Assembly (NCBI GenBank): GCA_965220235.1
Contig: OZ244815.1
Coordinates: forward strand, 186,001-250,000
Origin: Bin55 sp965220235
Lineage (GTDB): Bacteria > Pseudomonadota > Gammaproteobacteria > Pseudomonadales > Azotimanducaceae
DNA: 64,000 nucleotides
Direction of reading: 5' to 3'
Under the pieces are notes generated by a model. That model was given only the letters and a program-made list of their open reading frames with translations. It was not told where the DNA came from and did no database searches. Positions 24,014 through 32,846 of the stretch are shown here, piece by piece. Within the stretch, counting starts at the first letter, position 1; every line of letters starts with the position of its first letter. The position numbers were made by a program, and so were the translations under genes.

Positions 24014-24376
24014 ATGGTTGAACGCACTAAATTGGAGCAACTAAGTGACGAAGACGTGATTTCGTCAACGCTTCTCGCCAAGGCGCTGGAAACTGAAGAA
24101 GGAGAAATCGCCGAGACGCTCGGACTCAGCCTCGAGTCAGTCTCTTGTTACGAGAGACTTCAGTCCCCAGTGACACAATCAAGACTTCGTGAGTTGCTCG
24201 AAATCCTTATCAGAGTTGAGCCACTCATGGGTTCGTCGAAAGCTGCTCTCTCTTGGTATCGTACCGAACCGCTTCCGAGTTTTGGAGGCATAACTGCAGT
24301 GCAATCGGTTAAGGAAGGTCGTGCGAATTCCGTGTGTCGCTACCTTGATCGAATGAACGCAGGAGGATATAGCTAG
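24014..24376 (+). CDS. MbcA/ParS/Xre-type (DUF2384) antitoxin, orphan
   Basis: This 120-residue protein has an N-terminal helical part and a C-terminal half (ALSWYRTEPLPSFGGITAVQ, then YLDRMNAGGY) with the W-x-x-x-P-x-P-x-x-GG layout of DUF2384. Partners are normally RES-domain toxins encoded directly downstream. The 219 bases before hsdM contain no RES gene, only a frame interrupted by stops. The toxin may have been lost, or this protein has become a lone regulator. A GTAGGAG site precedes the ATG. Confidence 0.6.
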   Translation: MVERTKLEQLSDEDVISSTLLAKALETEEGEIAETLGLSLESVSCYERLQSPVTQSRLRELLEILIRVEPLMGSSKAALSWYRTEPLPSFGGITAVQSVKEGRANSVCRYLDRMNAGGYS

Positions 24377-24595
24377 AAACCGCTCTGCAGGATGTTCTAG
24401 GGGTGGTGTTTGAATCTCAACCATTGAGAGAGGATGAGCAATATCTTCTAGGTATACAACCTGAATCTGGCAGAGTCGGTTTCCATCGATTCGTCGGATA
24501 GATTGAGTTCTTAGATGGAAATGTTGTCGCGTTAAACGTACAACATAATTCGGATTGTTTGGAATCCTGTTCTCACCACCCACACGGCATTGACG

Positions 24596-26176
24596 ATGGC
24601 GACGAAAAAGCAATCGAACGTTAAGACGAAGTCTCGTTCACAAATTGGGGTTGACGAATCCGAGCTGTGGGCTGCTGCAAACGCACTTCGTGGCTCGATG
24701 GATGCTGCTGAATACAAGCATGTCGTTCTTGGTTTGATATTTCTTAAATATGTTTCTGATGCGTTTGAAGAGCGGCATGCCACGATCGTAGAAGAGTGGG
24801 GATTGGATGCGGCGGAAGACCGCGATGAATACGCGGCAGAGAACGTATTCTGGGTTCCACCGAATGCCCGTTGGGAACGGTTCAAAGCCAATGCTCGACA
24901 ACCTGAGATTGGTCAGATGATTAGTGACGCCATGGATAGCCTGGAGCAAGCTAATCCGTCATTGAAGGACGTCCTACCAAAGCAATACACCCGTCAAGCG
25001 CTCGACAAACAACGTCTTGGTCAACTAATCGACATGATTAGCAACATCATGGTAGGTGACGATGATGCTCGATCCAATGATGTGCTTGGTCGAATTTATG
25101 AGTACTTTTTAGGTCAATTTGCGGACGCGGAAGGTAAGAAAGGAGGTGAGTTCTACACACCTCGGTGTGTCGTTCGGTTGTTGGTTGAAATGTTGCAACC
25201 GTTTTCTGGTCGAGTCTATGATCCATGTTGCGGTTCATCTGGTATGTTTGTACAGTCGATGGAGTTCATCGAAGTCCACGCCTCTGGTAACGGTAACGGA
25301 GGTAAGGCTCGAAGCGATATCTCGATATACGGTCAAGAATCTAACTACACTACCTGGCGACTAGCAAAAATGAATCTGGCAATACGAGGTATTGAGGGGC
25401 AGATCTCCCACGGCGACAGTTTTCACAACGATCTACATCCGGATCTGCGTGCAGATTACATTCTCGCGAATCCGCCGTTCAATATAAAAGACTGGGGTGG
25501 CGAAACTTTGGTGGAAGATAAACGTTGGAAATTCGGTGTGCCGCCAAAAGGTAATGCAAATTTCGCCTGGGTTCAGCACTTTATCCATCACTTGTCGCCA
25601 AGAGGCGTCGCAGGATTTGTTCTAGCTAATGGTTCGCTGTCTTCAAATCAGTCTGGAGAGGGAGAGATTCGCAAAAACCTCATCGAAGCGGATTTAGTTG
25701 ACTGCATTGTTGCTCTACCCAGTCAGTTGTTTTACTCCACGCAGATCCCAGTGTGTCTCTGGTTTGTAGCGCGTGATCGATCGGGTAGCGGTTTACGAGA
25801 TCGTCGAGGTGAGGTACTTTTTATAGACGCTCGACAGCTTGGTAGTATGGTTGATCGGACGCATCGAGAGCTATCTGACAAGGACATTTCTCGAGTAGCT
25901 GATACCTACCACGACTGGCGGACTGACGATAGCGGGTATGAAGATCAGCTAGGTTTTTGCTGTGGTGTGGGGCTAGGGGAGCTGCGTAGTAACGATTTTG
26001 TGCTGACGCCAGGTCGTTATGTCGGTTTACCACCTGTCGTTGGTGAACGTGAGCCATTTATTGAAAAGATGCACCGTCTAGCCTCAGAAATGCGAAGCCA
26101 ACAGATAGAAGTTGCGAAGGTCGACGCAGTGATAGCTGCTAGTCTCGATTCTCTTGGTTTTGGTGGAAGCGAGTGA
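24596..26176 (+). CDS. hsdM: Type I restriction-modification DNA methyltransferase subunit HsdM
   Basis: This 526-residue protein has an N-terminal helical HsdM_N domain (LRGSMDAAEYKHVVLGLIF). The N6-adenine methyltransferase domain has SAM motif I in VYDPCCGSSGMF (about residue 203) and the catalytic NPPF in ILANPPFNIKDWGG (about 294). It methylates adenine at the recognition site and forms the M2S1 core. ATG at 24596 is preferred to TTG two codons earlier. It is the first gene of the operon hsdM-hsdS-irrE-DUF4411-hsdR. Confidence 0.95.
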   Translation: MATKKQSNVKTKSRSQIGVDESELWAAANALRGSMDAAEYKHVVLGLIFLKYVSDAFEERHATIVEEWGLDAAEDRDEYAAENVFWVPPNARWERFKANARQPEIGQMISDAMDSLEQANPSLKDVLPKQYTRQALDKQRLGQLIDMISNIMVGDDDARSNDVLGRIYEYFLGQFADAEGKKGGEFYTPRCVVRLLVEMLQPFSGRVYDPCCGSSGMFVQSMEFIEVHASGNGNGGKARSDISIYGQESNYTTWRLAKMNLAIRGIEGQISHGDSFHNDLHPDLRADYILANPPFNIKDWGGETLVEDKRWKFGVPPKGNANFAWVQHFIHHLSPRGVAGFVLANGSLSSNQSGEGEIRKNLIEADLVDCIVALPSQLFYSTQIPVCLWFVARDRSGSGLRDRRGEVLFIDARQLGSMVDRTHRELSDKDISRVADTYHDWRTDDSGYEDQLGFCCGVGLGELRSNDFVLTPGRYVGLPPVVGEREPFIEKMHRLASEMRSQQIEVAKVDAVIAASLDSLGFGGSE

Positions 26177-26260
26177 GTGGCATAAACCTAGTAAGAATGT
26201 CGAAGTGCTGATCGCAACGATCGTCGGTCTGAGTCTTGCGATCCCTCCTCAACGAAGTCT

Positions 26261-27607
26261 ATGAGCAACAATCGCAGGTCTTCATTCCGTTCGCTCCTCG
26301 CCTCCGTAATTGGTGGCGGATGGGGCAACGCGACACCACAATCTGACAGTGTACAGGTACGTGTTATTCGAGGTACAGACTTTCGGAGTATTCAAGCTGG
26401 TGATTTTTCGGCTGTTCCGTCACGTCACGAAAATAAACATAAAGTTGCACGACGTACTCTTGCTCCAGGAGACATCATCCTTGAGATTTCCGGAGGTAGT
26501 CGTACTTCTGGACAATCTACGGGTCGGTCAATGTACGTCTCCAATCGCGTTCTCAAAGCACTTGGTGGGAGCGTAATTCCGGCGAGTTTCTGCAGACGCT
26601 TGCGCTTCGATAGCTCGATCATATACGACTATTTCGCATATTGGTGCTTGCAAGCGATGTATCTATCTGGCCGAGCATCTCTTTATGAGCACCAGTCAAC
26701 GGGAATTAGCAATTTCCAGTTCAATCACTTCCTTGATACAGAAACCGTGATAGTCCCGCCTCTGGATGAACAAAGCGCTATCTCTGATGTCCTTGGATCT
26801 CTCGATCGAAAGATTGAACTGAACCTACGAATGAACGAAACTCTAGAGTCGATTGCCAACGCATATTTCGATGACTGGTTTGTTGGTTACGGACCAGTAC
26901 GTGCCAAATCGGAACATAGAAAAACATATCTCCCGTTGGATATCTGGGACCTATTCCCCTATGCGCTTGATGAGCGAGGCGTACCAATTGATTGGGAGAC
27001 TTCCGAGATCGGGAAAGAGGTGCGGGTAGTTGGTGGTGCAACCCCGAGTACAAAAAATGCTAGTTACTGGGAGCGTGGGAACAATTTTTGGGCTACGCCA
27101 AGAGACCTATCGCATCTGCGATCCCCGATCTTGCTCAATACTGCTAGAAAAATAACAGATAAAGGAGTCAGCAAGATCAGCTCTGGCGTGCTTCCTACTG
27201 GAACCGTCTTAATGTCGTCGAGAGCCCCAGTTGGCTATCTTGCGATTGCTGAGGTTCCTACGGCTGTGAACCAAGGATTCATTGGTATGGTATGTGAAAA
27301 GCGACTGCCTAACGTCTTCGTGTTACTTTGGTGTAATCACCATCTTGATTACATAAAGGCAATTTCTGGCGGCTCTACCTTTGGTGAGATCTCTAAGAGA
27401 GTGTTCCGACCAATCCCAGTCATCGTTCCATCTGAAGACGTTTTAGCTGCTTTCGAGCGTGTTGTCCGACCACTATATGAAAGGATCGTTTTGAATCTGA
27501 AGGAGAACAACCTTCTTTGTGAAACTCGTGATCTGCTGTTGCCAAAGCTCATCTCCGGAGAAATCCGGATCCCAGATGCTGAAAAAGTGGTCGATTCTGT
27601 TACATGA
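26261..27607 (+). CDS. hsdS: Type I restriction specificity subunit HsdS
   Basis: This 448-residue protein has two target-recognition domains, each followed by a conserved helical spacer. The first ends IVPPLDEQSAISDVLGSLDR and KIELNLRMNETLE. The second contains the phrase GATPSTKNASYWERG and ends LLPKLISGEIRI. It defines the bipartite DNA target. Recognition domains vary, so the target cannot be read from sequence. Stop overlaps the next ATG (ATGA). Confidence 0.93.
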   Translation: MSNNRRSSFRSLLASVIGGGWGNATPQSDSVQVRVIRGTDFRSIQAGDFSAVPSRHENKHKVARRTLAPGDIILEISGGSRTSGQSTGRSMYVSNRVLKALGGSVIPASFCRRLRFDSSIIYDYFAYWCLQAMYLSGRASLYEHQSTGISNFQFNHFLDTETVIVPPLDEQSAISDVLGSLDRKIELNLRMNETLESIANAYFDDWFVGYGPVRAKSEHRKTYLPLDIWDLFPYALDERGVPIDWETSEIGKEVRVVGGATPSTKNASYWERGNNFWATPRDLSHLRSPILLNTARKITDKGVSKISSGVLPTGTVLMSSRAPVGYLAIAEVPTAVNQGFIGMVCEKRLPNVFVLLWCNHHLDYIKAISGGSTFGEISKRVFRPIPVIVPSEDVLAAFERVVRPLYERIVLNLKENNLLCETRDLLLPKLISGEIRIPDAEKVVDSVT

Positions 27608-28758
27608 TCCGTGCTCCCGTCAATCCTGCCCTTGTTACTTGGTCTCGAGAGCGCGCTAGGTTCACGTTGGATGATCTAATCCAGAGATTTCCCAAACTAA
27701 TCGAGTGGGAATCAGGAGCTAGACAACCTACGTTTAAACAGGCTGACGCTTTTGCAGCCGCTGTCCATGTACCAGTTGGTTATCTGTTTCTTACAGATCC
27801 GCCAGTTGAGTCCATCCCATTGCTCGACTATCGCACGATTGCAGGTACACCTGTCGGGGATCCAAGTCCTGATCTTCTGGATGTCATCCGAGCGTGTGAA
27901 GAGCGTCAAAGCTGGTATCGGAACTACTCCCGTATTGAGGGACTAGACCCGTTGTCATTCGTTGGGAGTGCTACGCCCAATCATTCGACGACCGAAATCG
28001 CCCACGATATGCGAGAGACTCTTGGATTCAGCGTTCAAGCACGTCGATCATGTCCGACATGGACTGAGAGTTTACGGATGTTCATCGGCGCTGCAGATAG
28101 TGCTGGAATCTTGGTCATGGTCAGTGGCATTGTCGGCAGTAATACACATCGCGGACTTGACCCAGACGAATTTCGAGGCTTTGCTTTGAGCGATTCGTAT
28201 GCACCACTCGTCTTCGTCAATGGAGCCGATACAAAATCGGCACAAATGTTCACGCTTGCCCACGAAATTGCGCATCTCTGGCTCGATGCTACTGCGTTAT
28301 CGGATTGCCAGGCAGCACCTGCCGTAGGTTTAGGGAGAGACGAACGATGGTGCAATGCGGTTGCGGCAGAGTTTCTAGTACCGCTTGTGGCGTTGCGCCG
28401 CGAGCTGCGAGCTGCGGAATCTCTACCTACCGCCCTTCGACGATTGACGCGTGTCTTCAAGGTCAGTAGTTTGGTGTTATTGCGACGTTTACTCGATGTA
28501 GGTTGGCTCAATCGATCGCGATTTGACAGTGCTTGGATAGAAGAGAAAGAGCGACTACGCTCACTTGCGCAATCACGTGGTGGTGGAGGCGATTTTTACC
28601 GCACGACGATATCTCGCGTCGGGCGAACGTTCGCGAAGGCACTGGTCGCCAGCACGCTAGAAGGTCAGACACTTTATCGCGACGCATATCGCATGCTTGG
28701 GGTACGGAGCACAAGTAGCTTCGAGGAACTTACGAATCAGGTCACCTCGATTCCGTGA
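27604..28758 (+). CDS. Xre-type HTH and ImmA/IrrE (M78) metallopeptidase in a type I RM operon
   Basis: This 384-residue protein has an N-terminal Xre-like region (LDDLIQRFPKLIEWESGARQ, then FAAAVHVPVGYLFL). Next comes an IrrE/ImmA zinc peptidase domain with HEIAH near residue 219 and the downstream glutamate in CNAVAAEFLVP. Relatives cleave repressor proteins after DNA damage. Within RM operons the role is not established; cleavage of a repressor of hsd genes or of toxins is inferred. Four-base overlaps with hsdS and the DUF4411 gene show tight co-expression. Confidence 0.85.
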   Translation: MIRAPVNPALVTWSRERARFTLDDLIQRFPKLIEWESGARQPTFKQADAFAAAVHVPVGYLFLTDPPVESIPLLDYRTIAGTPVGDPSPDLLDVIRACEERQSWYRNYSRIEGLDPLSFVGSATPNHSTTEIAHDMRETLGFSVQARRSCPTWTESLRMFIGAADSAGILVMVSGIVGSNTHRGLDPDEFRGFALSDSYAPLVFVNGADTKSAQMFTLAHEIAHLWLDATALSDCQAAPAVGLGRDERWCNAVAAEFLVPLVALRRELRAAESLPTALRRLTRVFKVSSLVLLRRLLDVGWLNRSRFDSAWIEEKERLRSLAQSRGGGGDFYRTTISRVGRTFAKALVASTLEGQTLYRDAYRMLGVRSTSSFEELTNQVTSIP

Positions 28759-29243
28759 CCCAATACATTCTGGACGCTAATGTCTTCATCCAGGCAAAGA
28801 ATCTGCACTACGGGTTCGATTTTTGTCCTGCGTTTTGGGACTGGCTGGTTGAGGCGAACGAATATTCAGTTTTGGCGAGCGTGGAAAAGGTCGCCGACGA
28901 ATTGCTCGTTGCTGATGACGAACTCGCTTCTTGGATTGAGCAACTTCCGAATACGTTCTTTTTACGACCAGATAGTGCGGTATCTGACGCTCTTCGCGAA
29001 GTGAGTGATTGGGCGTCGTTGAGTGGATATGACTCCGCAGCGATTGGCACATTTTTGCAAGTAGCTGACTATTGGCTCGTGGCTCATGCACTAGCGCATA
29101 GGTGCGTAGTTGTGACACATGAAGTCCCTGCGGATACGGTGAAGAAGATCAAGATTCCTAATGCATGTGTTGCGCTAGGCGTACCATGTATGAATCCGTA
29201 TGAAATGCTTCGGCGCGAGCGAGCCAGATTTGTACTCGGATAG
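28755..29243 (+). CDS. DUF4411 PIN-like protein
   Basis: This 162-residue protein begins YILDANVFIQAKNLHYGFDFCPAFWDW, the DUF4411 signature with the first PIN acidic residue. It has the further acidic PIN positions in ADYWLVAHALAH and VVVTHE. Members pair with IrrE-like proteins and resemble toxin ribonucleases. GTG overlaps the previous stop. Being sandwiched in the hsd operon suggests the IrrE/DUF4411 pair acts as an addiction or back-up abortive module. Confidence 0.8.
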   Translation: MTQYILDANVFIQAKNLHYGFDFCPAFWDWLVEANEYSVLASVEKVADELLVADDELASWIEQLPNTFFLRPDSAVSDALREVSDWASLSGYDSAAIGTFLQVADYWLVAHALAHRCVVVTHEVPADTVKKIKIPNACVALGVPCMNPYEMLRRERARFVLG

Positions 29244-29257
29244 GCTTGAACTAAATC

Positions 29258-32200
29258 ATGACTGACGGTCAAATTGCTGAGAATACAGTAGAGGATGCCA
29301 CGCTCGAATGGTTATCCGACTTAGGGTGGGCTGTCGCGCACGGTCCAGCTATAGCTCCGGGTTCCGCGAACAGTGAACGTGAAGACTACGGTGAAGCGTT
29401 TTTACCATTGCGTCTACGTGATGCACTTCATCGTCTAAACCCCGACCTGCCGCCGTCCGCGCTGGACGACGCGTACCGCAAACTGATTCGGCCAGAAGGC
29501 GCTTCACTTGAAATTCGCAACCGTGCGTTTCACAGAATGCTTGTAGATGGGGTGAATGTCGAATATAGGCAAGACTCCACCGTTCGAGGTGTGTACGTAA
29601 AGCCCATCGATTTCGAATCGCCGTCCGAAAACGATTGGTTAGCCGTAAATCAATTCACCGTAGTAGAGAACAAACAAGAGCGTCGTCCGGATGTTGTGCT
29701 TTTTGTCAATGGTCTCCCTTTAGGTGTGATCGAGCTTAAGAATCCAGTCGACGAAGACGCGACGATTTGGAGCGCTTGGCAGCAACTACAGACCTACAAG
29801 AACGAAATTCCTTCGTTATTCACGACGAATGAAGTACTCATGGTCTCTGACGGCGTCAAGGCTCGTATGGGTTCCCTTACGGCGGGTCGCGAATGGTTCA
29901 AACCATGGCGGACGATTAAGGGCGACGATTTCGCGAAGAAATCTTCGCCAGAACTTCAGGTTCTGCTCAAAGGCGCTTGCGAGCCATCCCGTTTTGTCCG
30001 TTTATTACGAGATTTCATTGTCTTCGACGACGATGGCGGCAAACTTACTAAAAAGATGGCGGGATACCATCAGTTTCACGCCGTCGAAGTAGGAGTGGAT
30101 GAGACGCTTCGCGCCGCGAATCTAGTGGATGCGGTCGATTTCAGCGGCCAAAGCCGGACAGAAGGTGCCGCAGGTGATACTGGCGATCGTCGGATTGGCG
30201 TCGTTTGGCACACACAAGGATCCGGTAAGAGTCTGACGATGGCGTTCTACGCCGGTCGCGTGATACGTGAACCCGCGATGTCCAATCCAACAGTCGTCGT
30301 TCTTACTGATCGCAACGATTTAGACGATCAGTTGTTTGGCACGTTTACGCGTTGTAGCGATCTGCTTCGACAGCCCCCTCAACAGGCTGAAGATCGTGCT
30401 GATTTGCGGCTCAAGCTCGCCGTCGCGTCTGGAGGGGTCGTCTTTACGACAATCCAGAAGTTTTTTCCTGACGAAAAAGGCGCGCAGCACGAGCTGTTGT
30501 CTGACCGTAAAAACATCGTGGTGATCGCGGACGAAGCTCACCGAAGTCAGTACGACTTTATTAGTGGATTCGCGGGTCATATGCGTGACGCCCTCCCCAA
30601 CGCGTCGTTTATTGGTTTCACGGGTACGCCGATTGAACAGCAGGACGCTAACACTCGTGCCGTGTTTGGGGACCATATCAGCATCTACGACATTCGCCAA
30701 GCCGTAGAAGACGGCGCAACGGTGCCGATTTACTACGAGAGTCGACTTGCTCGGTTAGCGTTGGACGAAGCAGAGCGTCCGACACTCGATATCCAGTTTG
30801 AAGAAGCGACCGAAGGCGAAGAAATCGAACGTAAGGAAAAACTCAAGACGAAGTGGGCTCAACTTGAAGCTGTGGTTGGCACTGAGAAACGATTGCGCCA
30901 GGTCGCGAATGACATTGTTGATCATTTCGATAGTCGAACCGAGGCTATGCAAGGTAAAGCGATGATCGTCTGCATGAGCCGTCGAATTTGTGTAGACCTC
31001 TACGATGAGCTCGTTCGATTACGACCTACGTGGCAGGACCAAGACGACACGAAAGGACGCATCAAGATCGTAATGACCGGATCGGCTTCCGACGCGGCTG
31101 AATGGCAGCAACACATTCGCAACAAATCGCGTCGTGAAGTGCTGGCAAATCGCTTCCGCGATCCGAACGACGAATTTGAGATTGTGTTAGTTCGTGATAT
31201 GTGGCTAACCGGTTTCGATGCTCCGAGTCTCCACACGATGTACGTCGACAAACCCATGCGAGGTCACGGGCTCATGCAAGCGATCGCCAGAGTCAACCGT
31301 GTATTCCGAGACAAACCTGGAGGGTTGGTCGTAGATTATCTGGGCTTGTCTGAAGAACTGAAAAGAGCGTTAGCGACGTATACCCAAAGTGGTGGCACTG
31401 GCAAAACTGCCGTGGACAAAGCCGCAGCCATTGCATTAATGATGGAGAAGTACGAAATCTGCCTTAGCATCCTGCATGGTTTCGACTTCACACCATTTCG
31501 ATCAGGAAGTTCGACAGAGAAATTGTCGTTACTTTCAGGCGCGCAGGAGCATGTTCTCTCTCAAAAGGATGGCAAAGATCGATTCGTTATCACAGTACGT
31601 GACTTGACACGGGCCTTTGCTTTGGCTGTTCCGTGTGATGAAGCGACGGAAATTCGATACGATGTGGGGTTCTTCCAAGAGTTGCGAGCCGCACTTCTAA
31701 AACAAGATGAGCGCTACCCGAGGAAGCAAGAAGAGCTCGACAAGGCGGTACGCGAAATCCTATCGCGAGCGGTTGCGCCTGAAGGCGTAATCGACATATT
31801 CGCAGCTGCTGGTCTTCCTAATCCAGATATTTCAATCCTTTCAGAAGAGTTTCTCGCTGACGTGCGCGATCTGAAACATCGCAATGTTGCTGTCGACTTG
31901 CTACACAAGCTACTCAAGGGCGAAGTTGCGATGCGTCGACGAACCAACGTCGTGCAGGCTAGATCATTCGCTGAGATGCTCGAAGCAACCATTCGGCGAT
32001 ATCAAAATCGCTCGGTTGAGATCGTTCAGGTAATTGAGGAACTCATCAAAATCGCCCGCGAAATGCGCAAAGCGGGTGAGCGAGGGGAGAAACTCGGTCT
32101 TAACGAAGACGAAATCGCGTTTTACGATGCACTTGAAACGAACGACAGTGCCGTTCAGGTACTCGGTGACGAAACACTTTGCGTGATCGCGCGAGAGCTT

Positions 32201-32383
32201 GTAAACACCGTTCGTTCGAACGTGACCATCGACTGGACGTTGCGGGAGAATGTGCGTGCGAATCTTCGACGGCTAGTCAGACGGATCTTGCGCGAATACG
32301 GATATCCACCAGACAAACAGGAAAAAGCGACCCGCACCGTTATCGAACAGGCAGAGGTGCTATCGGCGAATTGGGTCTCGTAG
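29258..32383 (+). CDS. hsdR: Type I restriction endonuclease subunit HsdR
   Basis: This 1041-residue protein has an N-terminal PD-(D/E)xK nuclease (RPDVVLFVNGLPLGVIELKNP, Asp about 145, E-x-K about 160). The SF2 translocase has Walker A HTQGSGKSLTM (about 318), DEAH (about 423) and motif III FIGFTGTP. The C-terminal helical domain contacts the methylase. It cleaves unmodified DNA after translocation. ATG 14 bases after the DUF4411 stop. All key residues are present, so the system looks active. Confidence 0.95.
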   Translation: MTDGQIAENTVEDATLEWLSDLGWAVAHGPAIAPGSANSEREDYGEAFLPLRLRDALHRLNPDLPPSALDDAYRKLIRPEGASLEIRNRAFHRMLVDGVNVEYRQDSTVRGVYVKPIDFESPSENDWLAVNQFTVVENKQERRPDVVLFVNGLPLGVIELKNPVDEDATIWSAWQQLQTYKNEIPSLFTTNEVLMVSDGVKARMGSLTAGREWFKPWRTIKGDDFAKKSSPELQVLLKGACEPSRFVRLLRDFIVFDDDGGKLTKKMAGYHQFHAVEVGVDETLRAANLVDAVDFSGQSRTEGAAGDTGDRRIGVVWHTQGSGKSLTMAFYAGRVIREPAMSNPTVVVLTDRNDLDDQLFGTFTRCSDLLRQPPQQAEDRADLRLKLAVASGGVVFTTIQKFFPDEKGAQHELLSDRKNIVVIADEAHRSQYDFISGFAGHMRDALPNASFIGFTGTPIEQQDANTRAVFGDHISIYDIRQAVEDGATVPIYYESRLARLALDEAERPTLDIQFEEATEGEEIERKEKLKTKWAQLEAVVGTEKRLRQVANDIVDHFDSRTEAMQGKAMIVCMSRRICVDLYDELVRLRPTWQDQDDTKGRIKIVMTGSASDAAEWQQHIRNKSRREVLANRFRDPNDEFEIVLVRDMWLTGFDAPSLHTMYVDKPMRGHGLMQAIARVNRVFRDKPGGLVVDYLGLSEELKRALATYTQSGGTGKTAVDKAAAIALMMEKYEICLSILHGFDFTPFRSGSSTEKLSLLSGAQEHVLSQKDGKDRFVITVRDLTRAFALAVPCDEATEIRYDVGFFQELRAALLKQDERYPRKQEELDKAVREILSRAVAPEGVIDIFAAAGLPNPDISILSEEFLADVRDLKHRNVAVDLLHKLLKGEVAMRRRTNVVQARSFAEMLEATIRRYQNRSVEIVQVIEELIKIAREMRKAGERGEKLGLNEDEIAFYDALETNDSAVQVLGDETLCVIARELVNTVRSNVTIDWTLRENVRANLRRLVRRILREYGYPPDKQEKATRTVIEQAEVLSANWVS

Positions 32384-32846
32384 GCACACACTCGCTACGT
32401 AATTGAATGCTTCCCGAGTCTATCCACGGGAAAAACAGTCAGACTCAGGCGCACGAAGTTGGCACAGTTCGTGTGAGAAATTCACTCACCATTTCGAACG
32501 TGGATGCGTGTGCTGCGTGAGCGAGGTGAAGAGTGCAGTTCGGCACTCGTTCCGACAACGATTTGTGCTCAGAGATTGGTTACTGAACGAAGAACACTGC
32601 CTACTGACTAGGCTCTGATATACAGTCTCGCGTGTAGTTCTCTTCATATTCAACGATGCAGTTTATTTCGTGGGTCCGATAACGGTCATTCACTATCGGT
32701 AATATGAGTAGGAGATTTGTCGCTCTGTCAGCATTTTGTAGTAGATTCCGCTGCAAGCGTCCCATAGATTTCCTGCGATAGGCGATAGACGAATAACACA
32801 TCCGCCCAATTTGAATTCTGGGTTAGTTCGTAAGGGAACACTTCAC
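32384..32846. other. 463-base interval without a recognisable gene
   Basis: Between hsdR and the DUF262 gene both strands carry only short open frames (e.g. 32403-32618 plus, 32601-32801 minus) that resemble no family I know and lack good ribosome sites. It probably holds the hsdR terminator and the promoter of the DUF262 gene, but no clear consensus is visible. Confidence 0.4.

Noticed and set aside
24377..24590. RES toxin downstream of the DUF2384 antitoxin
   Set aside because: The interval is too short and stop-interrupted; no RES motifs are visible.
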